20,766 nt of DNA from an uncultured Saprospiraceae bacterium (GCA_938002705.1 CALLAG010000169.1:1-20766); one strand, 5' to 3'; shown: positions 7,284 through 15,834, counted from the first letter of the stretch. A program made the numbers and translations. Notes: a model not told the origin generated them from the letters alone.

Positions 7284-9877
7284 GCTTTTGCTTTAGGCTT
7301 GGCTTTTGCTTTAGCCTTCGGTTTAGCTTTTGCCTTTGCTTTAGCGGGCTTTTTGTCTGCTGCTAATTTTACACCTTTAGCACCTTCTTCTAATAAGATT
7401 TTCTTACAAGATTCGAGATCAAATGTTGCTTTTGCTTCTTCAGCATCATAACGCTCGCCATCTTCTTTTCGCGGAAGCTTATACGACTTCTTCTTATGTC
7501 TGATGAATGGGCCCCATCTGCCGTTCTCTAATGCGATCTTATCTTCTGGCCACTGCACTATATATCTATTCGCTTCTTTCTCTTCTTTAGCTGCGATTAA
7601 CTCATACATTTCTTCTTGCGTCAGATTATCAGAATCATATCGCTTAGGTATATTAATAAAGAACTCATTCCACTTAAGATATGGACCGAATCGGCCTTTC
7701 CCTTTCTGGATATCCATCCCTTTATATGTACCTAATGGCTTGTCTGCTTCTAATCTTTCTTTGACTAACTCTATCGCCGCTTCCAGTGGGAATGTCATAG
7801 GATCTTCTCCTTTTGGGATAGATATAAATTTATCTTGGTACTTGACGTATGGGCCGTATCTGCCTGTATTGATAGAGATCATCTCGCCCTCGTATTCTCC
7901 GAGGTCCATCGGTAACTTGAAAAGCTCCATGGCATCTTCGAAGTTAATCGTCTCCATAGACTGACCTACTCTGAGACCAGCAAATCTCGGCTTGCCTTCC
8001 TCTCCTACTTCCTCTACTGTCCCGATCTGGACAGCAGGTCCGTATCTTGTCATCTGTACGAGGACCGTATGTCCACTTGCTGGATCTATACCTAACTCTC
8101 TTCGTCCTTTGGCACGTTCTGCAGTTTCTATGGTTTTCTCAACTGTCTCATGGAATGGACCATAGAAGTCAGTGATCATATCTTGCCAGTTTTCTTTTCC
8201 GCTGGCTATCTGATCTAACTTATTCTCTACATCCGCTGTAAAGCTATAATTCATCACCTCATCGAAGTGCTTACTTAAGAAGTCTACAACTAACATTCCT
8301 AAGTCTGAGGCATACAGACGGTTACTTGTAGATCCGGTTATTTCAGTTTCTAACTTGGTATCGACGATATCCTTCTTAAGGGTAAGTACGCTGTATTCTC
8401 TCTCTACGCCTTCTCTACTTTCTTTAGTTACATAGCCTCTGCCTTTCTCCATTATCTTAGTAATGGTAGGAGCATAAGTTGATGGTCTTCCGATTCCTAA
8501 TTCTTCGAGTTTCTTGACCAGAGATGCTTCTGTAAATCTGGCTGGAGCTCTTGTAAATCTCTCCGTAGCTTGGACATAATCTAAGTCTAATAGCTGGCCG
8601 ACAGATAGTGGAGGTAATATGCCTTTAGTATCTTGATCTTCTTCGTCTTCGTCTTTAGACTCCATGTATACTTTCAGGAATCCATCAAATTTCAATACTT
8701 CTCCTTGAGCTTGGAAGAGTGTATTATTGTCAGAAGTTATATCAACAGTCGTCTTCTCTAATCTGGCATCAGACATCTGACTCGCAATAGTTCTTTTCCA
8801 TATGAGGTTATACAACTTAGCTAAGTCATCATCTACTGGCGCATTCTCTAGCTCAATATTCGTCGGTCTGATGGCTTCGTGAGCTTCTTGAGCATTGGCA
8901 TCTTTACTTTTGAATGCACGAAATTGCGAGTACTCCTCTCCGTAAGCTTTCTTAATCTGAGAACTTATGCTATCTAAAGCTGTCTTACTAAGATTGGTAG
9001 AATCGGTTCTCATATAGGTGATCAGACCTTGCTCATACAGCTTCTGAGCTGCAGACATGGTTCTATTAACCGCAAAGTATAACTTCCTACTCGCTTCTTG
9101 TTGTAAAGTCGATGTTGTAAATGGGGGTGCCGGCTTTCTTTTAGCGGGCTTAATTTTTATATCATTAATCTTGTAATCAGATCCTTTGAGGCTTTCGAGT
9201 AGTTTTTCTGCATCCTCTTTAGTATCTAATCTATTGTTGTGGTCTGCTTTGAGCTCGACCATATTGCCTTTGTCATTTTTAACTTGGAATAGAGCTGTAA
9301 CCTTGTAGTAGCCAGAAGCTGAGAATGCTTGTATCTCTCTTTCTCGCTCTACGATGAGCTTAACAGCTACTGATTGTACTCGACCTGCTGACAACTTCCC
9401 CTTGACCTTACGCCATAATATCTCTGATAATTCGAATCCTACAAGTCTATCTAATATACGTCGAGCTTGCTGAGCATCTACCATATTCTGATCTACCAAT
9501 CTGGGTTTTAGTACCGCTTTCTGGATAGCATCTTTAGTGATCTCTCTGAATACAATACGCTTGGTGACTTCTGGATCAAGTCCCAATACTTCGCATAGGT
9601 GCCAGGAAATTGCTTCTCCTTCCCGGTCCTCATCCGTCGCCAGCCATACTTCATTGCACTTCTTAAGTGTGTCCTTAAGTTCATTGACGACTCTTACTTT
9701 ATTGTCTTGTACGACGTAAGATGGCTTAAATCTATTTTCTTTATCGATACCTTTCTTGCCTTTATCTAAGTCTCTTATATGTCCATAACTCGACTTGACG
9801 ATAAAGTCTTCTCCTAAATATTTGTTGATGGTCTTTGCCTTGGCGGGGGACTCTACTATCAGTAATTTCTTTGGCAT
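7274..9877 (-). CDS. topA: DNA topoisomerase I (type IA) with lysine/alanine-rich tail
   Basis: TopA relaxes negative supercoils by nicking one strand through a 5'-phosphotyrosine. The 867-residue protein opens with the Toprim domain: E9 in IVESPAKAKT and the acidic triad D82, D84 and E86 in ATDEDREGEAI. The DNA-gate core follows, with KLSAGRVQSVA (161-171) and the catalytic Y288 in LITYMRTDST. The family's zinc fingers are absent; instead the C-terminal half has about four Topo_C-type repeats, recognisable by RYGPAVQ, GRYGPYVKY, GRFGPYLKW and GRWGPFIRH. The last about 26 residues are almost only Lys, Ala and Pro (see repeat entry). The start is an ATG at 9877 (MPKKLLIVESPAKAK, canonical). 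It is convergent with lpxB and monocistronic in appearance. Confidence 0.98.
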   Translation of the reverse strand: MPKKLLIVESPAKAKTINKYLGEDFIVKSSYGHIRDLDKGKKGIDKENRFKPSYVVQDNKVRVVNELKDTLKKCNEVWLATDEDREGEAISWHLCEVLGLDPEVTKRIVFREITKDAIQKAVLKPRLVDQNMVDAQQARRILDRLVGFELSEILWRKVKGKLSAGRVQSVAVKLIVEREREIQAFSASGYYKVTALFQVKNDKGNMVELKADHNNRLDTKEDAEKLLESLKGSDYKINDIKIKPAKRKPAPPFTTSTLQQEASRKLYFAVNRTMSAAQKLYEQGLITYMRTDSTNLSKTALDSISSQIKKAYGEEYSQFRAFKSKDANAQEAHEAIRPTNIELENAPVDDDLAKLYNLIWKRTIASQMSDARLEKTTVDITSDNNTLFQAQGEVLKFDGFLKVYMESKDEDEEDQDTKGILPPLSVGQLLDLDYVQATERFTRAPARFTEASLVKKLEELGIGRPSTYAPTITKIMEKGRGYVTKESREGVEREYSVLTLKKDIVDTKLETEITGSTSNRLYASDLGMLVVDFLSKHFDEVMNYSFTADVENKLDQIASGKENWQDMITDFYGPFHETVEKTIETAERAKGRRELGIDPASGHTVLVQMTRYGPAVQIGTVEEVGEEGKPRFAGLRVGQSMETINFEDAMELFKLPMDLGEYEGEMISINTGRYGPYVKYQDKFISIPKGEDPMTFPLEAAIELVKERLEADKPLGTYKGMDIQKGKGRFGPYLKWNEFFINIPKRYDSDNLTQEEMYELIAAKEEKEANRYIVQWPEDKIALENGRWGPFIRHKKKSYKLPRKEDGERYDAEEAKATFDLESCKKILLEEGAKGVKLAADKKPAKAKAKAKPKAKAKAKPKAKAKK
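7277..7354 (-). repeat. In-gene low-complexity repeat encoding the TopA AKAKAKPK tail
   Basis: The last 26 codons of topA encode only Lys, Ala and Pro, including two copies of an 8-residue unit AKAKAKPK followed by AKAKK. At DNA level this is an imperfect 24-base tandem repeat with a strong purine bias on the coding strand. Codon variation between units (AAA/AAG, GCA/GCT/GCC, CCT/CCG) suggests it is not a very recent duplication. Such a cationic tail probably adds nonspecific DNA affinity in place of the missing zinc fingers; that role is inferred. Confidence 0.8.
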
Positions 9878-9917
9878 CCAGTTTATATTTCTTGTGTTCT
9901 TATCTCTTATAAATGAC

Positions 9918-9941
9918 TACAAATGTAGAATTTCATTTGTA
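9918..9941 (-). promoter_or_regulatory. topA promoter -7 element embedded in a perfect inverted repeat
   Basis: On the minus strand, 9927-9920 reads TACATTTG, a full match to the Bacteroidota -7 consensus TAnnTTTG, 42 bases upstream of the topA ATG. No good -33 TTTG was found; a TTTTTC about 22 bases upstream is the nearest candidate. The -7 element sits in a perfect 8-bp inverted repeat, TACAAATG (9918-9925) and CATTTGTA (9934-9941), with an 8-base spacer, which could be an operator. Both the promoter and the operator are inferred from sequence alone. Confidence 0.45.
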
Positions 9942-10125
9942 ATCTTATTGAAAAACTGTGTAAAGGAAGCTTTTTTAGATTGGATTGTCAATATGCTGAA
10001 TCTCTTATTTCTTTCAGATCAAAACATAAAGGCATCAGCGAATGCTACAACAACAGCTGATATGTATACCTATGTTATGTAGATTACATACGCTAAACAC
10101 TGGTATCGAAATCGAAATTACAATT

Positions 10126-10590
10126 CTACTTCTCTACAGTCTTCTTTCTCTCAACTGCGAGTTCTTCTATTATGTTCGAATTATTATCTGGTAGATTATT
10201 CAGTTTTCTATAATAGGTTCTGAGTAAGAATTGTGCCATATCATCAGGATGAAGAACGCCTTGCCTCTTAAGATAATGAGATAAACGAGAGCCTTCCTCA
10301 AAATTCCAATTGACAATCATCCATCTTCCTATCCCTAGATGTAGCTTGCGACATACTTCTATCTCATCAGGAGCATTTTTAAATTTCTCAATAGCATCAG
10401 GTGGTGTCATCTGACTTATTCTAGTATGAGCATCATCTATGTCTTTGGGTATATATACGCCGTATAACTTACTCATCTTAATATTCTGAGCATATACAGA
10501 ATCTAATTGAGCTCGTGTATTAGGAAATGTCTGTGCTGATAAGTCTATCAGAATAAATGAAAAGAAGAATAATGTTGTAAATAATTTCAT
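10126..10590 (-). CDS. Secreted DUF6794-family protein of unknown function
   Basis: The ORF is open back to an ATG at 10716, but the ATG at 10590 is preferred because it gives a clean signal peptide (MKLFTTLFFFSFILIDLSAQ, residues 1-20) and the 42 residues upstream look non-coding in character. The mature part of the 154-residue product matches, from memory, the DUF6794 pattern: YGVYIPKDIDDAHTRI (43-58), ending of the first helix in MTPPDAIEKFK, then LHLGIGRWMIVNWNFEEGSR (83-102) and HPDDMAQFLLRTYYRKLN (114-131). The function is unknown for the family. The last about 20 residues are charged (ELAVERKKTVEK). It lies 166 bp downstream of the SDR gene on the same strand, far enough for its own promoter. 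Confidence 0.75.
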   Translation of the reverse strand: MKLFTTLFFFSFILIDLSAQTFPNTRAQLDSVYAQNIKMSKLYGVYIPKDIDDAHTRISQMTPPDAIEKFKNAPDEIEVCRKLHLGIGRWMIVNWNFEEGSRLSHYLKRQGVLHPDDMAQFLLRTYYRKLNNLPDNNSNIIEELAVERKKTVEK

Positions 10591-10756
10591 AAGATATCTG
10601 GCGTTTCTTGATAATGTATTGACGTAAGGATAGTCAATATGATTACTCCATAAGCTTACTTTAACAAAGATTTGACCAAAATGAGAGTTATTATGACTTT
10701 GATGTTTATATAACAAGAATTATCAACTAATGGGCTTACACATATAGTCTTAACTC

Positions 10757-12175
10757 TCAATCTGTCAATGCAGTAATCATACCCTTAAATATAAATCCAT
10801 GAAAAGGAAGGACAGAATACCAATAAAGTCTTCCTAATAATCCCAGTGGTCTGAATGTCGCTGTCTGGTGTAATCTATCTTCTACAATTTTAAACTCTAA
10901 CCAGGCTTCGCCGGGTAACTTCATCTCTGCATACAATAGTAGACGTCCCTCTGCCTTGTTAGCATATAAGACTCTCCAGAAGTCTAGTGTATCACCAGCG
11001 CTGATAGAACTGACATTAGTCCGTCCCCTTCTGAGGCCTACGCCACCTACGAGTTTGTCCATGTAACCTCTGATCTTCCATAGCCATGTGCCATAGTACC
11101 ATCCTGTATTGCCACCTATACTCCATATCTTTTCTATACATGTCTGTCTATCATTGTAGACTCTTTTTTGCTTATCCTTGAAACACCCAAATGAAGGCAC
11201 CTTAATATATTCAGATATATTCATAGAGAAACCACTGCTTACGTAAGCATCTTTCCAGCTGGATACGATCTGATTACTCTCTATCTTGAGAAATGCTTTC
11301 TCCAGTGATTCTTGATAGCTTATAGGCTGCATGTCTAGTATGCCATTTATAATATTATCACTACATACTACTTCTACTTTCATACTATCTACTAACGACT
11401 GTGCTAACTTATATGAAGTAGATGTCACAAAGTACAGCCAGTAAGAAGATAGCTTAGGTGTCATCACAGGTACGATGAATATTCTACGATTAAGATTTCT
11501 GACACGGGCAAACTCAAGTAGCATCTCTTTATAAGTTAATATATCAGGTCCACCGATGTCGAAGCTCTTATTGTAAGTATCCTGATTAAGTAAGGTTCTA
11601 TATAGAAAGGTGAGCACATCTGTAATGCCTATAGGCTGGCATCTTGTCTTAAGCCACTTCGGCGCTATCATGACTGGTAGCTTCTCTACCAAATCTCTGA
11701 CTATCTCAAATGATGCACTTCCTGATCCTATTATGATGCCTGCTCTTAGTGTCGTAAAATTATAATGTCCCTTAGCTAATTCCACTTCCACATTCTTACG
11801 AGAGCTAAGATGTTCTGACAGGTTAGAATCATTGATAATCCCACTTAGATAGATTACATGCTGGACTTCTGTATCTGCCAGAGCGGTTCTGAAGTTCTCG
11901 GCACACTTCTGCTCCAAGGCCATATAATCTTTGCTGGAACTCATACTATGTACTAAGTAATAAGCACCGACTATATCTTTAGGAATCTTCTGTAATGAAG
12001 CCATATCCAGTAAGTCAATCTCAATAACTTCTAACTTATCCAATATAGACTTAGGTGGATTAAATCTATCTATATCTCTCACACAACAGACAACTGCGTA
12101 TCCATGATCTATAAGTACTGGCAGCAAGCGCTTACCTATATATCCCGTGACTCCCGTAAGTAGTATCTTCTTCAT
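10757..12175 (-). CDS. SDR-family NAD(P)-binding protein with C-terminal DUF2867 domain
   Basis: This 472-residue protein starts with an extended short-chain dehydrogenase Rossmann fold: G8-x-x-G11-Y-I-G14 in LLTGVTGYIGKRLLPVL, then D54 in IEIDLLD, AYYLVHSMSSSKDYMALE (71-88, the YbjT-like region), VIYLSGI and FTTLRAGIIIGSGSAS. From about residue 345 the C-terminal domain reads GGNTGWYYGTWLWKIRGYMD, LVGGVGLRRGRT, GDTLDFWRV and LPGEAWLEFKI, the pattern of DUF2867, which in other bacteria is fused to the same SDR type. These proteins resemble the atypical a5/NmrA-like SDRs that bind NAD(P); the substrate is unknown. The start is an ATG at 12175, divergent from the large secreted protein, with a 253-bp shared upstream region. 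Confidence 0.9.
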   Translation of the reverse strand: MKKILLTGVTGYIGKRLLPVLIDHGYAVVCCVRDIDRFNPPKSILDKLEVIEIDLLDMASLQKIPKDIVGAYYLVHSMSSSKDYMALEQKCAENFRTALADTEVQHVIYLSGIINDSNLSEHLSSRKNVEVELAKGHYNFTTLRAGIIIGSGSASFEIVRDLVEKLPVMIAPKWLKTRCQPIGITDVLTFLYRTLLNQDTYNKSFDIGGPDILTYKEMLLEFARVRNLNRRIFIVPVMTPKLSSYWLYFVTSTSYKLAQSLVDSMKVEVVCSDNIINGILDMQPISYQESLEKAFLKIESNQIVSSWKDAYVSSGFSMNISEYIKVPSFGCFKDKQKRVYNDRQTCIEKIWSIGGNTGWYYGTWLWKIRGYMDKLVGGVGLRRGRTNVSSISAGDTLDFWRVLYANKAEGRLLLYAEMKLPGEAWLEFKIVEDRLHQTATFRPLGLLGRLYWYSVLPFHGFIFKGMITALTD

Positions 12176-12428
12176 GTATCCGTTAGAACATAGAAATCAA
12201 ACAGAATGTTGGATAACTATATAACTCATATTGTTCTGGTATTTTACTATATTAGGATTATCGCTATCAGAATTGATGCTACAATAGGTTAAAAAATAGC
12301 TTCAAATTACTTGATTGTCTTATACTTACATATTGATTGTGGGTATTGCAGAGAAATAATTTAATATTTGTAACAAGATCAGTCTGATGCTCTCTAACTA
12401 TTTTCTTGAGTCATAAATATTCACATAG

Positions 12429-14399
12429 GTGATTAGTAGATACATACCCATAATAACAACATTTCTATTTCTCTTGCAGTATACCTCCGTATATGCTCAA
12501 GTAGATTGCGATAATGTGGTCGTTACAATCTGCTATCTACCAGATGAAATTTATTGTGAAAGGAACCCAAATCAATCTGGTTGTGGATATGCACTTGACG
12601 GAAGGCTCATGGCCAATAGCCTTGCTCGTAAGTTAAATAATCCAAATAATTTCGGTGACTTAGGGGTTGTCAGTTGCCCTATAGCATTATCACCACTTAA
12701 CGAAACCATCACTGTAGAATATATAGAAGATCAGAATTGTGATATGATCTTTACCGGTAATTTCATAATCGATACTCTAAATTCTAATAATATAAGCGGG
12801 GATATAACCTCTCTATCCGATAATCTTCTCAATGAGATAAAAGAATGGTCCACTAGGGAATCAACTAATCTTGTAATTACTACTCAGGCCGAAGCTGCCA
12901 TATGGGGATACGAAATTGAAAACAGGAATCAAAATCCAAATACATCTAACGGTAACTCCTTAGGAGAATCTTTATTTAATGGTTCATTCGGATTTGTTCC
13001 AAGATTTGACCAAGGAGGAACTTATACGGGTGTCATTACTCAGGGCCCATCTACAGGTTTTGAAATATTGGGTATAGACAATAACAATAGACCGACTATT
13101 GTCTTAGACAATGCTACTAACGATATTATAGTAGGCGACATAGGTGTATTCTGCGGAAGTGGTGCTGGAGCAATGTCTGATGGAGCTAACATCAATAATA
13201 ACAATGACAGACTTGTCGCCAATATATTCGGTCTCGGCTGTATCATCGCAAGCTCTACGAGCATCAACATAACTGTAGACCTCTGCCCTGGAGAATTTCA
13301 TATATTACCTAATGGAGATACTGTGAGAGTCGAAGGCATATACTTAGAATCTCTTCTTACATCAGAATTATGTGATAGCATAATTATCACTGAGGTCGCA
13401 ACCTATGAGAATAGCTCTTCCGAGCAAATACATGAAGGGTGTGTAGGTGATGGATACGCCATCGAGGTAAATGGTATAACTTATAATGAAACTAACCGTA
13501 TAGGAGAAGAGACTATGTCATCCAGCAATGGTTGTGATTCCATAGTTACTATCACCCTAATATATAACGAAAATTCAGAATCAATATATATGGAAAGTAT
13601 ATGCCAGGAGGATCAAAGACTGATAGGAAACGAAGTTTTTGATGTCAATAATACCACTGGTGAGGTTGTCTTATTAGCTGCTAACAATTGCGATTCTACA
13701 GTTACCGTAATGATAGACATCATAGAATCTGAAGCGAAGTATGAAGCGTACTCGATATGTATAGGTGATACACTTGCATTACCCATCGGCGAATATACCG
13801 CTGCAGGAAGAGATACTTTCTATCTCCAAAATCAAGCGGGTTGTGATACCCTTCTTATCATCGATGTTACTACTAATCCTATTGTGGATAACTATGATAT
13901 ACCGTCATCATTAGATATAAATGTTATAGAAGAATATAACTTATCCATAGAGATAGATCCCAGTTATCAGATAGAATGGTCGCCAGCAGATATCGTATCA
14001 TGTAATGACTGTACAGAGCCCACTATCTTCCCACAGGAGAGCATTAAGAGTCTAAGTTATACCATAACTAACGTTGAAGGATGTACAATAACCGACAGTA
14101 TCTCACTCACTTATACATGTCCGATATTTCTACCTAATACCTTCTCTCCTATAGGTGAAAATCCCCAGAATCATGAGTTTGGGATAATGAGTTCTTGTCT
14201 TGATCTAATTACAGATTATAGTCTATCTATTTTTGATCGATGGGGCAATCTTGTCTTTGAGTCTAATGATACAGACATAAGATGGGATGGCTTCAATGGT
14301 TCCAGAGTATCATCACAAGGCGTATATGTATACTATTTAGATTACAATATCAATGATGAGCAAAAAACAGATAGTGGACATATCACTCTCATAAGGTAA
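12429..14399 (+). CDS. Secreted multidomain surface protein with T9SS type B (CHU_C / gliding-motility) sorting domain
   Basis: The 656-residue protein uses a GTG start; a TAG lies immediately before it in frame, so no earlier start is possible. A signal peptide covers residues 1-24 (ends SVYAQ). Residues about 25-275 form an unrecognised domain with alternating hydrophobic strands and helices (CDMIFTGNFIID, LLNEIKEWS, NLVITTQAEAAIWGYE, then NPNTSNG and INNNNDRLVANIFG), resembling a class I glutamine-amidotransferase-like Rossmann fold with no evident catalytic Cys-His-Glu. Residues about 284-481 hold four roughly 52-residue repeats, each with two Cys. Residues 564-656 are the sorting domain: CPIFLPNTFSPIGEN, SLSIFDRWGNLVFES, WDGFNG and GVYVYYLDY, typical of type B T9SS cargo that stays cell-attached. 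The biological role is unknown; adhesion or matrix binding is plausible. Confidence 0.85.
   Translation: MISRYIPIITTFLFLLQYTSVYAQVDCDNVVVTICYLPDEIYCERNPNQSGCGYALDGRLMANSLARKLNNPNNFGDLGVVSCPIALSPLNETITVEYIEDQNCDMIFTGNFIIDTLNSNNISGDITSLSDNLLNEIKEWSTRESTNLVITTQAEAAIWGYEIENRNQNPNTSNGNSLGESLFNGSFGFVPRFDQGGTYTGVITQGPSTGFEILGIDNNNRPTIVLDNATNDIIVGDIGVFCGSGAGAMSDGANINNNNDRLVANIFGLGCIIASSTSINITVDLCPGEFHILPNGDTVRVEGIYLESLLTSELCDSIIITEVATYENSSSEQIHEGCVGDGYAIEVNGITYNETNRIGEETMSSSNGCDSIVTITLIYNENSESIYMESICQEDQRLIGNEVFDVNNTTGEVVLLAANNCDSTVTVMIDIIESEAKYEAYSICIGDTLALPIGEYTAAGRDTFYLQNQAGCDTLLIIDVTTNPIVDNYDIPSSLDINVIEEYNLSIEIDPSYQIEWSPADIVSCNDCTEPTIFPQESIKSLSYTITNVEGCTITDSISLTYTCPIFLPNTFSPIGENPQNHEFGIMSSCLDLITDYSLSIFDRWGNLVFESNDTDIRWDGFNGSRVSSQGVYVYYLDYNINDEQKTDSGHITLIR
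13284..13871 (+). repeat. Four tandem cysteine-paired repeats (about 52 residues each) in the type B surface protein
   Basis: Each unit starts with a C-[PVQI]-x motif and ends in a [LGN]-C-D-[ST] motif followed by a beta strand. The cysteine pairs are C286/C315, C338/C369, C392/C421 and C444/C472, with unit periods of 52, 54 and 52 residues. The units are diverged at protein and DNA level, so they are old. The spacing suggests one disulfide or stacked Ig-like/beta modules per unit; similar GCDS-type repeats are common in large Bacteroidota surface proteins. Confidence 0.75.
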
Positions 14400-14411
14400 C
14401 CTATGTAAGAT

Positions 14412-14437
14412 AATTGCAAAATTAGCGCTACGCAATT
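14412..14437. other. Nested inverted repeat between the two T9SS cargo genes
   Basis: AATTGC (14412-14417) and GCAATT (14432-14437) form a perfect 6-bp inverted repeat enclosing the 8-bp palindrome TAGCGCTA (14423-14430). It starts 12 bases after the stop of the type B protein and has no T-run after it. It could be an operator for the Kelch gene, a weak terminator, or chance. The rest of the 188-bp gap shows no convincing Bacteroidota promoter. Confidence 0.3.
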
Positions 14438-14587
14438 CATTATCAGTCAAGCCAATAGCTAATTTGGATAATATAATAATGCAGACATTTCTTAGGGATA
14501 ACTAATATTCTTTGCTGCAAAAGATAATTAATTTAGTCATCTTCACGATTATTGTATTTAAATTAGAAATTAACGTAATAAATAAAA

Positions 14588-15811
14588 ATGAAAATAAATT
14601 TACTCAGATTATTGTCTTGTGTACTTGTAATGTCTTGCTTCTGTTCAGTATCAAGTTATGCTCAGTGGGTGCCTGTAGCCTCACCACCTTCTAACTTCAT
14701 CACGGACCATACTTACGGGTTCGCTCTGGACGGTAAAGGATATCTCGTCACGGGTATAAATGCTAACGATCAAGTCACTAACAAATTCATGCAGTACGAT
14801 CCTGTTACTGATGAATTTACAGAATTAGATAACTTTCCAGGTTTTGCGAGAGGATTTGCAATAGGAGACGATTGGGATGGCAAAGCATACTTTGGATTTG
14901 GTCAGAGTAATAATAGATTCGATGATCTATGGGTCTTTGATCCAGCTGTAGGAGAGTGGAACGAATTAGCCCGTTGCCCTTGTAACGAAAGATCTCACCC
15001 AGCGCTGGTAGCACATAATGGTAAAGTATATGTGGGACTTGGTGGTTCAGAATTTGGTGATCTTGATGATTGGTGGATATATGATATTGCTACAGATACA
15101 TGGGAGGTAGGACCTCGTTTTCCTGGAGCTTCAAGACACCACCCATACCAGTTTGGCTTAGGAGATTACATCTACGTTGGATTTGGTCATGGTGGCCCGA
15201 ATATCTATAACGAGTGGTATAGATATGATCCGGCTAATGAAGTATGGGATGAAGTAGCATCACTTCCAGCTGAAGGAAGAGTAGCAGGACAACAATTTGC
15301 TTGGAACGGTAAAGGATATATCCTAAGTGGAGAAGGAGAAGATCATAGAACAATGAACGAGGGAGAATTCTGGAGCTATGATCCTGAGTTAGATCAGTGG
15401 GAGGAATTACCTCCACATCCTGGTAACTCAAGATGGGCACCTGCATCATTTGTACTTAATAATGAAATCTATCTATTTAATGGAATAGTACGTGGACAAG
15501 GAGCTAATCAAAGTATGTCTGAAGCATATAAGTATGATCTCACACAAGTGATATCATCTACCAAAGATGTAAACAATAAATCAAATGTAATAATACAACC
15601 TAATCCAGCTAATGATTACATCACGATTAATGTAGAAGATACAGAATACTCAAGTGGAGAATTCACAATCTATAATACATTAGGTAAGGAGATGATGAGA
15701 ATTAACTTAGATGAGAACGAAAGAATAGATGTCTCATCTTTTGATAGTGGCTTGTATATACTAAGTTCTGATAGTGATAGAACGACTTATCAGTTCGTGA
15801 TAAGCAGATAG
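14588..15811 (+). CDS. Secreted Kelch-propeller protein with T9SS type A sorting domain
   Basis: The 407-residue protein has a signal peptide at 1-25 (ends SSYAQ). Residues about 28-320 contain six Kelch-type blades of about 50 residues, each with the hydrophobic-GG/G and Y-D-x-x-x-x-x-W features: KFMQYDPVTDEF, DLWVFDPAVGEW, DWWIYDIATDTW, EWYRYDPANEVW, EFWSYDPELDQW and EAYKYDL. Together they should form a six-bladed beta-propeller, normally a binding scaffold. Residues about 335-407 are a Por-secretion tail (IIQPNPANDYITINV, FTIYNTLGKEMM, IDVSSFDSGLYILS), the type A signal cleaved after T9SS export and often replaced by a lipid or A-LPS anchor. The ligand is unknown. It follows another T9SS cargo gene by 188 bp and is closed by a strong terminator. 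Confidence 0.92.
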   Translation: MKINLLRLLSCVLVMSCFCSVSSYAQWVPVASPPSNFITDHTYGFALDGKGYLVTGINANDQVTNKFMQYDPVTDEFTELDNFPGFARGFAIGDDWDGKAYFGFGQSNNRFDDLWVFDPAVGEWNELARCPCNERSHPALVAHNGKVYVGLGGSEFGDLDDWWIYDIATDTWEVGPRFPGASRHHPYQFGLGDYIYVGFGHGGPNIYNEWYRYDPANEVWDEVASLPAEGRVAGQQFAWNGKGYILSGEGEDHRTMNEGEFWSYDPELDQWEELPPHPGNSRWAPASFVLNNEIYLFNGIVRGQGANQSMSEAYKYDLTQVISSTKDVNNKSNVIIQPNPANDYITINVEDTEYSSGEFTIYNTLGKEMMRINLDENERIDVSSFDSGLYILSSDSDRTTYQFVISR

Positions 15812-15834
15812 AAATTACTACGCTTAATTAATAG

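Noticed and set aside
9795..10082. Plus-strand 95-residue open frame upstream of and antisense to topA
   Set aside because: Its first third is antisense to the conserved TopA N-terminus, the rest has no recognisable pattern, and no promoter was seen.
10034..10090. Small hairpins ATCAGC/GCTGAT and TATGTA/TACATA downstream of the DUF6794 gene
   Set aside because: Short stems in AT-rich sequence without a T-run on either strand; expected by chance at this frequency.
10591..10716. Upstream extension of the DUF6794 gene to an ATG at 10716
   Set aside because: It would bury a clear signal peptide behind 42 polar residues; the ATG at 10590 places the signal peptide at the N-terminus.
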